A stretch of DNA of 64,000 bases from DASRDU01 sp035560235 (GTDB taxonomy: Bacteria > Acidobacteriota > Blastocatellia > RBC074): the NCBI GenBank assembly GCA_035560235.1, contig DATMAG010000107.1, positions 62,001 through 126,000 on the forward strand, written 5' to 3'. Below are positions 38,657 to 48,205 of this stretch, piece by piece. Numbering within the stretch: the stretch's first letter is position 1; the number at the start of each line of letters is the position of its first letter. The notes beneath the pieces were generated by a model, which made no database searches, was not told where the DNA came from, and saw only the letters and a program-made list of their open reading frames with translations. The position numbers and the translations under genes are program-made.

Positions 38657-41231
38657 CTTCAGTTCTTCCCTGCAATTCATTCGCCTGCCTCTGCAATTCA
38701 TACAGTCTCGTGAGCGCCTCGACCGGGCTGAGCGAATTGATGTCGAGTTTCAGCAGCGCCTCAATCAGCTCTGATGATTCGGCCAACTGTTTCTTCGCGG
38801 CGCGCGGCGTTGCGCCGTTGATGTGCTGATGCTTTGTGGCGTCGTATTCATCAAGCAGGACCTGAGCGCGATGAATCACAGGCTTCGGCATGCCTGCGAT
38901 CATTGCGACGTGAATGCCGAAGCTCTTTTCGGCGCGGCCCGGCTCGACGCGGTGCAGGTACTGCACGCGGCCTCTGGTTTCTTTGACTGCGAGATGAAAG
39001 TTTTTCACGCGCGGCAGGTAATCAGCGGCATCTGTCAGTTCGTGATAGTGCGTGGCAAAGAGCGTCTTTGCGCTGACCTGCGGATGATTGTGCAGGTATT
39101 CGATCACTGAGCGCGCAATCGAAAGCCCGTCCGCCGTCGAAGTCCCGCGCCCGACTTCATCAAGCAGCACGAGCGAGCGCGGCGTCGCGTGATTGAGAAT
39201 GTGCGCGCATTCGATCATCTCGACCATAAAACTCGAATGCCCCTGCAACGTGTAATCGGTCAGTCCGACGCGCGTGAAGATGCGATCAATGATGCCGATG
39301 CGCGCCGCTTCAGCCGGAACGAAACTGCCGATCTGCGCGAGCAGCACAATCAGCGCGACCTGTCGCAGATAAACCGACTTGCCCGCCATATTCGGCGCGG
39401 TCAGCAGCATAATCTGCGTGCCGCGATTTGCGAGCTTTGTGTCATTCGCCACAAACTGCCGCGCTTCAAGCCGCTGTTCGATCATCGGGTGACGGCCTTT
39501 GACGATCACGAGTTCATCGCCTTCATCAAGTTCAGGCCGCGTGTAACCAAACCGCGCCGCCGCTTCAGCGAGCGATGAAACCAGATCGAGCCGCGCAATG
39601 CCCGCTGCGACCCTGCTGATGCGTTCGTGATGGCGGCTGATTTCATCGCAGACCTGACGATACAGGCTGAGTTCAAGTTCAAGAATGCGCTCCTTCGCAT
39701 TCGCAATCAGCGATTCGTGTTCCTTCAGTTCAAGCGTGAAGAAGCGTTCGGCATTCGTGAGCGTCTGTTTGCGAATGTAATCGCCCGGCGCAAGGCGCAG
39801 GTTCGGTTTCGTGATTTCAATGTAATAACCGAAGACCTTGTTGTAACCGACCTTGAGCGACCTGATGCCGGTGCGTTCGCGTTCGCGGGTTTCAAATTTT
39901 GCGAGAAAGTCCTTGCCGCCGCTCAGCACCGAGCGCAGTTCATCAAGCTCTGCTGAAAAGCCAGCGCGAATGATGCCGCCGCGCTCGAAATCAGACGGCG
40001 GGCGCTCAGTCACAGCGCGGCTGACGAAATCAACCAGATCGCTGCACTCTTCAAGCGGCGCGATGAATTCAGCCGGAACTTTTGTTCTGTCGGTTCCTTT
40101 GCCAGCGAGCGCAGCGCGAATCTGCGGAATGTTTCTGAGGCTGTGCGCCAGCGCGACGATTTCAGCAGGCACGGCCAGCCTGCGCCGGATGCGCCCCAGC
40201 AGGCGTTCAATGTCGAGAACAGGCGTCATCGCTTCGCGCAGCTTTTCGCGCACGGCTTCGCGTCTGACGAACCATTCAACCGCATCCTGCCGCGCCCGCA
40301 GTTCGTGAACATCGAGCAGCGGATGCCGCAGCCACTTGCGCAGCAGTCGCCCGCCCATCGGCGTCTGCGTCAGATCAATCGTCGCGGTGAGTGACCCGGT
40401 TGGCGCGCCGCCGGTGAAATCCCAGCCCTGAAAAATCTCAAGGTTGCGCATCGTCTGCGGATCGAGCCGCATGAAATGATCGGTGCGATAACTTTGCAGC
40501 CGCGTCAGATTCTGCAGCGCGTCTGCCTGAGTGTCGCGCAGGTAAGCCACAATCGCGCCCGCTGCCTGAATCGCCAGCGGCTGCTCGGCAATGCCGTAAG
40601 CCGCGAGCGACCGCACTTCAAAATGCTCAAGCAGCGCCCGCCGCGCCGCCTGCAGTTGCGTCTGTTCATCAGCGATGCGCGTCAGCGACCGCACTTCAAC
40701 CGCAGGCGCTGCCGCATCACGCGCCACAATCAGTTCAGCCGGAGCGAGCCGTTCAAGTTCAGCCAGCGCCTGTTCGCGTTCAAGCTCAGTCGCCGCAAAC
40801 TCGCCCGTCGAAACGTCAACATAAGCCAGCCCTGCCGCCCGTTCACCGGCAATGAAACTCGCCAGGTAATTGTTCGCCCGACCTTCGAGCAGGCCCGGTT
40901 CAATCACCGTGCCCGGCGTGATGATGCGCGTGACTTCGCGTTCAACGAGTCCCTTGCCCGGCGGCGTGATCTGATCGCAGACGGCGACCTTGTGACCGCG
41001 ACTGATGAGCTTTGCCAGATGCGATTCCAGCGACCGCACCGGCACGCCTGCCAGCGGATGCACGTTGCCCTTGCCGAACCACTTTCTGGTGAGCGCCACG
41101 CCGAGTTCACGCGCCAGCACCTGCGCGTCCTCATCAAACGTTTCGTAAAAATCACCGATCTGGAAGAGCAGAATCATGCCGGGATAACGGCGCTTGATTT
41201 CCAGATACTGGCGACGGAGCGGTGTGGTCAT
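38610..41231 (-). CDS. mutS: DNA mismatch repair protein MutS
   Basis: Recognises mismatched bases and recruits MutL. 873 residues from the ATG at 41231 (an in-frame TTG at 41237 is the alternative). Mismatch-binding Phe-x-Glu motif near the N-terminus: IGDFYETFDEDAQVLA. The ATPase domain is intact: LTAPNMAGKSVYLRQ (Walker A, with Ala where Gly is usual), DEVGRGTSTADGLSIARSV, and FATHYHELTD. The C-terminal tail after NELQ (RTEEQTGFTGFTGWSDKS) is a translation of the ACAGGAT repeat, not ancestral MutS. The gene starts 17 bp after the toxin remnant on the same strand. Confidence 0.96.
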   Translation of the reverse strand: MTTPLRRQYLEIKRRYPGMILLFQIGDFYETFDEDAQVLARELGVALTRKWFGKGNVHPLAGVPVRSLESHLAKLISRGHKVAVCDQITPPGKGLVEREVTRIITPGTVIEPGLLEGRANNYLASFIAGERAAGLAYVDVSTGEFAATELEREQALAELERLAPAELIVARDAAAPAVEVRSLTRIADEQTQLQAARRALLEHFEVRSLAAYGIAEQPLAIQAAGAIVAYLRDTQADALQNLTRLQSYRTDHFMRLDPQTMRNLEIFQGWDFTGGAPTGSLTATIDLTQTPMGGRLLRKWLRHPLLDVHELRARQDAVEWFVRREAVREKLREAMTPVLDIERLLGRIRRRLAVPAEIVALAHSLRNIPQIRAALAGKGTDRTKVPAEFIAPLEECSDLVDFVSRAVTERPPSDFERGGIIRAGFSAELDELRSVLSGGKDFLAKFETRERERTGIRSLKVGYNKVFGYYIEITKPNLRLAPGDYIRKQTLTNAERFFTLELKEHESLIANAKERILELELSLYRQVCDEISRHHERISRVAAGIARLDLVSSLAEAAARFGYTRPELDEGDELVIVKGRHPMIEQRLEARQFVANDTKLANRGTQIMLLTAPNMAGKSVYLRQVALIVLLAQIGSFVPAEAARIGIIDRIFTRVGLTDYTLQGHSSFMVEMIECAHILNHATPRSLVLLDEVGRGTSTADGLSIARSVIEYLHNHPQVSAKTLFATHYHELTDAADYLPRVKNFHLAVKETRGRVQYLHRVEPGRAEKSFGIHVAMIAGMPKPVIHRAQVLLDEYDATKHQHINGATPRAAKKQLAESSELIEALLKLDINSLSPVEALTRLYELQRQANELQGRTEEQTGFTGFTGWSDKS

Positions 41232-41247
41232 TTCCAATTCAGAAACT

Positions 41248-41386
41248 TCAGGGAAGGATCAGGATGGATGTTGCTGCCTCGCGTGCAAATTCGTGAATGC
41301 GGATGGAATTTCGCCGCAGCAGTTCTTCAATTGTTCCGGACTGTGCCAGATAAAGTATAAAGATTCTCGTCGAAGAGCAGCTTCAT
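41248..41386 (-). pseudogene. Remnant of a DUF5615-type PIN-like toxin gene
   Basis: The ATG at 41386 overlaps the stop of the DUF433 gene (ATGA), the standard arrangement of a DUF433/DUF5615 pair. It reads MKLLFDENL, the canonical N-terminus of DUF5615 proteins, but runs to a stop after 19 residues. In another frame the same 139-bp stretch reads SGTIEELLRRNSIRIHEFAR... and ends LILP-stop, which looks like the family's C-terminus. About 70 internal residues are missing, so the toxin is deleted and frameshifted. A repeated CTTTAT at the junction could mark the deletion point. Confidence 0.65.
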
Positions 41387-41607
41387 TGGGGCAGAGTTGC
41401 CAGCTTGCGTTCACGGTCAGCGGCAAAGGCGAGACAGGCCTGAATATCTTCCATTGTCAGATCAGGAAAATCTTCCAGAATTTCCTGCGGCGTCATCCCG
41501 CCGGCCAGATACTCCAGCACATCTGTCACTGTCATTCGCAAGCCGCGAATGCAGAGCTTCCCGCTGCGCTTGCCAGGTTCAATTGTGATGATCTTCTGGT
41601 AATCCAT
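41383..41607 (-). CDS. DUF433 antitoxin (VapB-like)
   Basis: 74 residues. The DUF433 domain covers almost the whole protein: ITIEPGKRSGKLCIRGLRMTVTDVL, then YLAGGMTPQEILEDFPDLTMEDIQACLAFA. The helix-turn-helix-like segment binds DNA in characterised relatives, where the domain forms the antitoxin of a PIN-like (DUF5615) toxin. The neighbouring toxin is a remnant, so this is an orphan antitoxin. It may persist as an autoregulated DNA-binding protein or as an anti-addiction gene against related toxins. Confidence 0.85.
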   Translation of the reverse strand: MDYQKIITIEPGKRSGKLCIRGLRMTVTDVLEYLAGGMTPQEILEDFPDLTMEDIQACLAFAADRERKLATLPQ

Positions 41608-41664
41608 ACGCGAATAATAACAGAACCTGCGATCAGGTCACACAAACAGCCTGTTGTCCTCCAA

Positions 41665-43254
41665 TCACTTCTTCGACGGCGCAGGCACAAACAACAAATC
41701 ATGAAAATCGAAGCTGAAATCCGTGAGCGGCGACACGGCCTGCATCTTCATCTGATCAATCGTGCCATCGGGTTTGAGTGCGAAGGTGACGTAGGCATCA
41801 GCATTCAGTGTGCGGTCGCGCCAGCGGGCGATGAAGGTGTCGTATTGCCAGTGTTCCAGATCGCCCACCAGCAGCGGCGTGCGGCTGAAGCGCAGCACGA
41901 GATGCCCGTTCTCTTCGCTGATCGTCACGTCGCCGTACCACGCGTCGCGGTATGTTCCGGCATATTTTGCAAGCGGCAGCGAAGGCTTTGATTCGGCGTT
42001 GCGCGTGCCGCTCTGTTTTTTCACTTCTTCGGCGGCCATCCGGGTCTGCATCTCTTCGACCGTGCGAAAGGCTTTGATCCAGTCGGTCGGCGGCGCGCCG
42101 AGGTAGCCGTCAAGAATGTGATAACTCATCGCCTGAAACGCGCCGCCCGCTTCCTGATTGGTCAGCACGACGACGCCGAGTTTCAGATCGGGAATGAGCG
42201 TGACTTTTGACACCAGCCCGGCCAGGCCGCCGGTGTGCGAAACGGTTTTGTGACCGCGATAATCGCTCAGGCCCCAGCCCAGACCGTAAGCTGAAAACAT
42301 CGGCCTGAGCGCGGCGAGCGGCGGCGGCGGGTTGCCGATGGGCGTGATGGTCTGTGCTGACCACATCTCCTGATTCTGCCGCGCGCTGAAGAGGCGCTTT
42401 TCGCCGCCTTCGCCGTTGCGAATCACTCCGCCGTCGAGCTGCGCGATCATCCACTTCGCCATCTCAGCGACACACGAATTGATCGCGCCTGCCGGAGCGG
42501 TGTTGTCAATGTTCATGTACTCAATCGCTTTCAATTTGCCGTCAGCGCGGGCGTGCGGCGTGGCGATGTTGTCGCCGGGACGAAAGGCTTTGACGCTTGT
42601 ATTGCTGCGCGTCATGCCGAGCGGCGTGAAGATGCGTTCTTTGATGAACTCATCCCACGTTTTGCCCGTCACGGCGCGAATCACTTCTCCGGCGACGAGG
42701 TAAAGAATGTTGTCGTAAGCGTAACGACTGCGAAAGCTCGTCGCGGGTTTGACGTAGCGGATGCGCTGCACAATCTCTTCGCGGGTAAAGGTAGTGCCGG
42801 GCCAGAAAAGCAGGTCGCCCGCGCCGAGCGGCAAACCGCTGCGATGCGTCAGCAGATCGCGGATCGTCAGCTCACGCGTGACATAAGGATCGTACATCTG
42901 AAATGCAGGCAGATGCTTAATCACCGGATCATCCCAGGCGATCTTCCCTTCATCAACCAGCATCGCCAGCGCCGCCGCTGTAAACGCTTTCGAGTTTGAA
43001 GCGATGCCGAACAGCGTGTGCTCATCCACCGGCGCGGCTTCACCGAGTTTGCGCACGCCGTAGCCCTTTGCCATCACGACGCGGCCATCCTTGACGACAG
43101 CCACAGCCATCCCCGGCACTTCAAATTCCTTCAGAATGCGCGCCGCGTAATCATCAACATCGGCAGGCAAAGCATTCTGTGCGATGACGTGAACTGAGCT
43201 GACGATGAGCAGCAGCAGTAAGGGTAACAAGCGGAACCTGCGACTGGATTTCAT
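41665..43254 (-). CDS. Secreted serine hydrolase (class C beta-lactamase-like)
   Basis: 529 residues with a signal peptide (MKSSRRFRLLPLLLLLIVSS, cleaved after VIAQ). The beta-lactamase/transpeptidase-like domain (about residues 30-370) has the Ser86-x-x-Lys89 tetrad (IASNSKAF), the Tyr180-Asp-Asn182 motif (SRYAYDNILYLVAGE) and the third motif HTGGLAG. A C-terminal DUF3471-like domain (about 430-525) follows, as in esterases and D-aminopeptidase relatives. The role is hydrolysis of an ester or amide in the periplasm. Resistance to beta-lactams cannot be assumed. Confidence 0.9.
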   Translation of the reverse strand: MKSSRRFRLLPLLLLLIVSSVHVIAQNALPADVDDYAARILKEFEVPGMAVAVVKDGRVVMAKGYGVRKLGEAAPVDEHTLFGIASNSKAFTAAALAMLVDEGKIAWDDPVIKHLPAFQMYDPYVTRELTIRDLLTHRSGLPLGAGDLLFWPGTTFTREEIVQRIRYVKPATSFRSRYAYDNILYLVAGEVIRAVTGKTWDEFIKERIFTPLGMTRSNTSVKAFRPGDNIATPHARADGKLKAIEYMNIDNTAPAGAINSCVAEMAKWMIAQLDGGVIRNGEGGEKRLFSARQNQEMWSAQTITPIGNPPPPLAALRPMFSAYGLGWGLSDYRGHKTVSHTGGLAGLVSKVTLIPDLKLGVVVLTNQEAGGAFQAMSYHILDGYLGAPPTDWIKAFRTVEEMQTRMAAEEVKKQSGTRNAESKPSLPLAKYAGTYRDAWYGDVTISEENGHLVLRFSRTPLLVGDLEHWQYDTFIARWRDRTLNADAYVTFALKPDGTIDQMKMQAVSPLTDFSFDFHDLLFVPAPSKK

Positions 43255-43307
43255 GGGCGTTCTCCGAAATTGATGTTTGACAGACTGTCAGCCTGGTGAT
43301 TATGGCT

Positions 43308-44024
43308 TCACTCCACCACCAGCTTTGCAATCAAAGTTTCGTGCGCTCTGAGCGATTCATACAATCGCTGCAATTCACCGACGCCGATGACGGTGACGTA
43401 AGGCTGAATTTCGTGAAACGAGCCGCTCATTCTTTTTCCGGCAAAGCGCGTGTCGCGTTCATCGGCAATAACCAGAAAGGGGCGCGAACGCTGCGTGTCG
43501 TAAGCGTGCTTGAGGCGCGTGAGCGCGCTGTCCACGCTGCCTGCAATCTGGACTTCAAAGACGTGGCTCAGTCGTGGCGCATTCACGCTTTCGCGCCAGA
43601 CGACGTCGTAATGCTCAAACTCAGTTTCGGCGTGGTGTCCGAGCATCTGACCGATTGCGACGAGCATCTGCTGCGCTTCGCGGTGCGTGAGCGTGCGCGG
43701 AGTTTTGTTTTCAGGCTCCGGCGTGTCGCGGGTAATCAGCAATGCTTCGGCTTCGACGCGGCGCAATCCGCGCGCGGTCAGTTCCCAGACTGAATGACTG
43801 CGTTTTAATTCACCCTGAGCGGCGAGTTGCGCGGCGGCGCGCTGAACACAGAGGCGCCAGCGATGGCGGCCCGCTTCGGTCTTCTCATTCAGATCATCCG
43901 AGGTCAGTTGCGGGAAGTAACGCACCAGCCGGCCATACAGATAACGCGGCTGTTCGCGCCCGCCAGTGGCTTTCAGTTCCTGCAGAATCGGCAGTTCCAG
44001 CCGCGAAGCTTCGGGAAAAGGCAT
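43308..44024 (-). CDS. Mrr_N-like winged-helix protein with a nuclease-like C-terminal region
   Basis: 238 residues from the ATG at 44024. The in-frame extension to 44063 (MPFTFCLLAFAFP) is repeat DNA. Residues 1-95 form a winged helix like the Mrr N-terminal domain: LELPILQELKATGG, then RHRWRLCVQRAAAQLAAQG and a closing HSVWELTARGLRRVE. The C-terminal part has Glu135, Asp140 (EFEHYDVVWRE) and Glu157-x-Gln159 (HVFEVQIAGSVDSALTRLKHA), an order that suggests a PD-(D/E)xK nuclease fold, with Gln replacing the usual Lys. It lies alone, without a methylase. Nuclease activity is an inference, and a DNA-binding regulator is the alternative. Confidence 0.65.
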   Translation of the reverse strand: MPFPEASRLELPILQELKATGGREQPRYLYGRLVRYFPQLTSDDLNEKTEAGRHRWRLCVQRAAAQLAAQGELKRSHSVWELTARGLRRVEAEALLITRDTPEPENKTPRTLTHREAQQMLVAIGQMLGHHAETEFEHYDVVWRESVNAPRLSHVFEVQIAGSVDSALTRLKHAYDTQRSRPFLVIADERDTRFAGKRMSGSFHEIQPYVTVIGVGELQRLYESLRAHETLIAKLVVE

Positions 44025-44028
44025 GGGG

Positions 44029-44127
44029 AAAGCAAAAGCCAGAAGGCAAAAGGTAAAAGGCAAAAGGCCGGCATTTCTTCCAGCTTAACTTCTGACTTTT
44101 GGGATTTGCCTTTTGCCCTTTGATTTT
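44029..44127. repeat. Inverted repeat of the GGCAAAAGG family
   Basis: AAAGCAAAAG and GGCAAAAGGTAAAAGGCAAA (44029-44067) pair imperfectly with CTTTTGGGATTTGCCTTTTGCCCTTTG (44096-44122). The left arm touches the start codon of the Mrr_N-like gene, and in frame would add a false N-terminus. Confidence 0.75.
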
Positions 44128-44185
44128 CTTCGGTGATTGTAGTGGACGGTTTGCGCGGCTGGCAACCGGGCAGGCGGGAATTGGC

Positions 44186-44215
44186 TTGACAACCAGATCA
44201 GCCGCTGGCTATTTT
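44186..44215 (+). promoter_or_regulatory. Promoter of the TPR membrane protein gene
   Basis: A perfect TTGACA (44186-44191) and TATTTT (44210-44215) are 18 bp apart. Initiation would be near 44222. GGAG (44251-44254) precedes the TTG start (44264) by 9 nt. Confidence 0.6.
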
Positions 44216-44263
44216 GACCGATCATTCCTGCCCCGCAGATTACTTAGCAAGGAGTTTACGACA

Positions 44264-45034
44264 TTGGCCAAGGGTAAAATCACTGCACAGCAGCTCAAGC
44301 ACGATCCGCTGATGGATCAGTATCTGAAATCGAGCGAATGGGTGAAGGATCGCCGGCAGCCGCTCGTGATGGGTCTGATTATTGCGGCGGTTCTCATCGT
44401 GGGATTTTTCGGCGTGCGCGCTTATCTCTCATCCCGGGCCGAACGGGCCGGAGCGGCGCTGGCCGAAGGGTTCTGCTGGGAGAATGCCATTGTGGCTGAT
44501 CCGCTGCCGCCACCGCGACCTGGAACCTGCGCCTGCAAGACGGATGATGAAAAGTACCGCAAGGCTTACGAGGCTTTTGAGAAAGCGGCCTCATCGAGTG
44601 GCGATGTGGCGCGCTTTTATGCGGCGGTGAACCAGCTTCATTTCGATGCGCCGAAGGCCGAAGCCACGCTGAAGGCGATTGCCGACGGCAGTTCCACCGT
44701 GAGCGGCCAGGCCAGACTGGCGCTCGCCGAGCGTTATCGCACCAGCGGCAGATTCAATGAGACGCTCGCTGAATACAAAAAGCTGAAGGACAAGCCGGGC
44801 GATATTGCGCCGCTGCTGATCGATTTCGGCATCGCGCAGACTCACGAGGCGATGGGCCAGACGAAGCAGGCCGCCGACATCTATTTCAATATTGCGAAGG
44901 AAGCCGGCAAAGCCTCCATCGGCACCAGAGCGGTCGCGCAACTGACTAAGCTCGATCCGGCGCGCGTCGATCAACTGCCGACAGAAGATAAAAAAGGCAC
45001 CTCACCGCGTGGCAGCATCTCGCTGGGCCAGTAA
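44264..45034 (+). CDS. Single-pass membrane protein with TPR domain (YfgM-like)
   Basis: 256 residues from a TTG start, selected because GGAG lies 9 nt upstream and a promoter is just ahead. The open frame further upstream runs through repeat and promoter DNA. A short cytoplasmic N-terminus (LKHDPLMDQYLKSSEWVKDR) leads to one TM helix (VMGLIIAAVLIVGFFGVRAY), then a periplasmic helical domain of tetratricopeptide type, with a Cys-containing loop (GTCACKTDDEK). This is the architecture of YfgM/TPR_21 proteins, which contact the Sec translocon and periplasmic chaperones. That function is inferred. Confidence 0.75.
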   Translation: MAKGKITAQQLKHDPLMDQYLKSSEWVKDRRQPLVMGLIIAAVLIVGFFGVRAYLSSRAERAGAALAEGFCWENAIVADPLPPPRPGTCACKTDDEKYRKAYEAFEKAASSSGDVARFYAAVNQLHFDAPKAEATLKAIADGSSTVSGQARLALAERYRTSGRFNETLAEYKKLKDKPGDIAPLLIDFGIAQTHEAMGQTKQAADIYFNIAKEAGKASIGTRAVAQLTKLDPARVDQLPTEDKKGTSPRGSISLGQ

Positions 45035-45088
45035 TCGCTGGCGGCGCGAGCGACTCTGTCCGCCGGTGACCGGAGCTTCGATGTGAGC

Positions 45089-45136
45089 AGGAGCCGCCCC
45101 CGATTCCGCAGCGCTGTTTGCTGAATCGGGAGCGGC
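45089..45136 (+). terminator. Hairpin terminator after the TPR gene
   Basis: GAGCCGCCCCCGATTC (45089-45104) pairs at 15 of 16 with 45121-45136 across a 16-nt loop, and is followed by TCTCTTTTG. It ends the transcript 55 bp after the TPR stop and lies 20 bp before the kinase ATG at 45157. Confidence 0.6.
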
Positions 45137-45156
45137 TCATCTCTTTTGATCCGCTT

Positions 45157-46140
<984 letters not shown>

Positions 46141-46160
46141 GAGTTCAACAGGGCCGGAAC

Positions 46161-48095
46161 TTACTGTCCTGATTTTTTTCCGGCAAATGATGAAGCTGCG
46201 ACTGCGATGACTGATGACAGACGCACCGGCGGGTTTTCGACTGACTGAGCCAGCGTCAGCGCGCGCTCGAAATCTTCGCGTGCCAGCCGCGCCAGTGTCC
46301 CGCCCGGATCAAAGGCTGCAACATCCTGTGAACTGATCCACGACATTCCGCTGATTTCGTAAGCTCTGACCAGCATCGCTCTGTCGGGCAGCGGATCTTT
46401 GAGGCGATTGATGGCGCTGACCAGATCAGCAGCAGCACGGAAGGCGCGCGGCACATCGAACCCGGCCAGCGTCTGCACCAGCCCGCTCCAGGCGCGAATC
46501 CTCGAAGGCGTGTTGTCAGCGGCAGAGACAAACTTCAACGCTTCTTCCAGCAGTTCAGTCGCCCTGACCTGATCGTTTGCCTTCAGCGCTGTGCGCGCAA
46601 TTTCCATAAACAGCCAGGCGCGCTGATCAGCTTCATCAACATTGAGCGCATAACGTCGCGCTTCATCCGCCCGGTTTTCGCGCAGCAGCTTTTCAGCGGC
46701 AGTGAAGCTGATCCACGAGCGCAGTTTCATCCGGTCCGTGAGGTCGCTGATCAGGTCAGCAATGTCGAGCGCCTGCGCAAAGTCACCGGCCCGCACTGCC
46801 TCCTGAGCTGCGCTCTGGTAAAGCCGGTTGCGTCGTTTCAGATCGGTGGTCTGCTGTGCTTCTGCAAGCTGCGATTTGACGCGCTCGGACGAATCAGTTG
46901 CAGGCGGCGAGTGCGGCGATTCTGCCTTTTTTTCTGTGGCCTGCCGCTCAAGCCACCGGCGTTTGTTCTCGTCCACGAGTTGCGCGAGTCTGCCAGCCAG
47001 TTCCTGCCAGTCGGGCAGCAGCGCGGGCTGATACCTTTCAAGTTTCGGAGCCAGGTAGCGCGCCGCAAACAGGCCGGTTTCATGCCGAATGTTGTTTTCA
47101 TCCGGCGCGCCCTGAACCATCACTGCCACTCGCGACAATGCGGCAAAGGCAACGGCAGCGAATCGCTGAACCAGTGGCCCTGAGACCGCAAAATCCTTCG
47201 GCAGCCCGACCGAATGCATCGTCATTCCATTGTTGCCTGCCGCAACCGCTTCTCTTTCCCCAAAAACATAAGCCGCCAGCAGCAGCAGTTGTCCGGGATG
47301 CGGATTCTCCTCCTGCGCCACGCGGTCAAGCGCCAGCAGACACAACCCGTCGGCCTTCGCGCGATCCTTCGCGGCCAGCTCAGCCAGAAAACTGATTGTT
47401 TCCGGCGTCACGCCGAACGTCACGGCTTTCTGCGCCAGTTCGCCCGCCGATTTCAGATCAACGCTCATCAGCGACTTTGCCACTTCGATCAGCTCCGCGC
47501 CGCTTCGTTCATTTGTCCCGAACAGTTCATTGCCGAACCGCGAACGCGATTTGTCAGCCTTGTTGCGCCGTTCCTCATGCTCGCGCTGTTTTTCGGCAAT
47601 ATATTTTTCGGTCAGTTCATCGCTGAGCGCGGCATCGCGTTTTCTGGCCAGCCGGATGACTTCCAGCATCTGATCGGGTTTGTTGATGAATGTGCTTCTG
47701 GTGATCTGTTCGTGACTGTCATCGCCGGTTTCGCGGTAATGCCTGGCTGCGAAATCAAACGCGCTGCGCAACAGTTCACGCGCCTTGTCGGGCCGGTGCA
47801 GCCAGAGCGCATCTGCGGCTGCGGCCTGCAATTTTGCAATGGCGCGCTTGTCGCTCAGGCTCGCTGCTTCAGCCGCAGCCTGTTCGAGCAGCAGCAGACT
47901 GCGCTCCTGCTGCGGCGTCAGTTCGGGCTTTTCTGCGACGGCGACACTGCCCTTCTTTTCCGGCTTGTCTCTGGCATTTGTGCTGGCGGGCTTTGTCGTG
48001 CCCGGAGCTGTGGGCTTTGGCTGCTGTCCTGAAATCGGGCCGACGGCAAGGCTCAACGCCAGCAGGCAGAAAAACAGATGGCTTCGCGTGTTCAT
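46161..48095 (-). CDS. Large exported helical-repeat protein (function unknown)
   Basis: 644 residues from the ATG at 48095, with GGAGG six nt upstream. An ATG six bases earlier is too close to that site. Signal peptide MNTRSHLFFCLLALSLAVG. The mature part is almost all alpha-helical with TPR-like or HEAT-like units (ARELLRSAFDFAARHYRE, RATELLEEALKFVSAA, DFERALTLAQSVENPPVR). A Pro/Thr/Lys-rich linker follows the signal peptide. Related repetitive secreted proteins are common in Acidobacteriota, as I recall. No catalytic motif is visible. It probably binds proteins in the periplasm. Confidence 0.72.
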   Translation of the reverse strand: MNTRSHLFFCLLALSLAVGPISGQQPKPTAPGTTKPASTNARDKPEKKGSVAVAEKPELTPQQERSLLLLEQAAAEAASLSDKRAIAKLQAAAADALWLHRPDKARELLRSAFDFAARHYRETGDDSHEQITRSTFINKPDQMLEVIRLARKRDAALSDELTEKYIAEKQREHEERRNKADKSRSRFGNELFGTNERSGAELIEVAKSLMSVDLKSAGELAQKAVTFGVTPETISFLAELAAKDRAKADGLCLLALDRVAQEENPHPGQLLLLAAYVFGEREAVAAGNNGMTMHSVGLPKDFAVSGPLVQRFAAVAFAALSRVAVMVQGAPDENNIRHETGLFAARYLAPKLERYQPALLPDWQELAGRLAQLVDENKRRWLERQATEKKAESPHSPPATDSSERVKSQLAEAQQTTDLKRRNRLYQSAAQEAVRAGDFAQALDIADLISDLTDRMKLRSWISFTAAEKLLRENRADEARRYALNVDEADQRAWLFMEIARTALKANDQVRATELLEEALKFVSAADNTPSRIRAWSGLVQTLAGFDVPRAFRAAADLVSAINRLKDPLPDRAMLVRAYEISGMSWISSQDVAAFDPGGTLARLAREDFERALTLAQSVENPPVRLSSVIAVAASSFAGKKSGQ

Positions 48096-48205
48096 GACCA
48101 TCCTCCCTGAATTGTCGAATGCGCTGAAAAGGCTGCTGACCATTCAACGCCTGAATTGCGGCAATGTTCCCCGCACTGACACTGAACAGCCTGGTCAGAC
48201 TGCAT

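Noticed and set aside
40476..41360. 294-codon frame antisense to mutS
   Set aside because: Contained within mutS and running into the toxin remnant. No recognisable domain.
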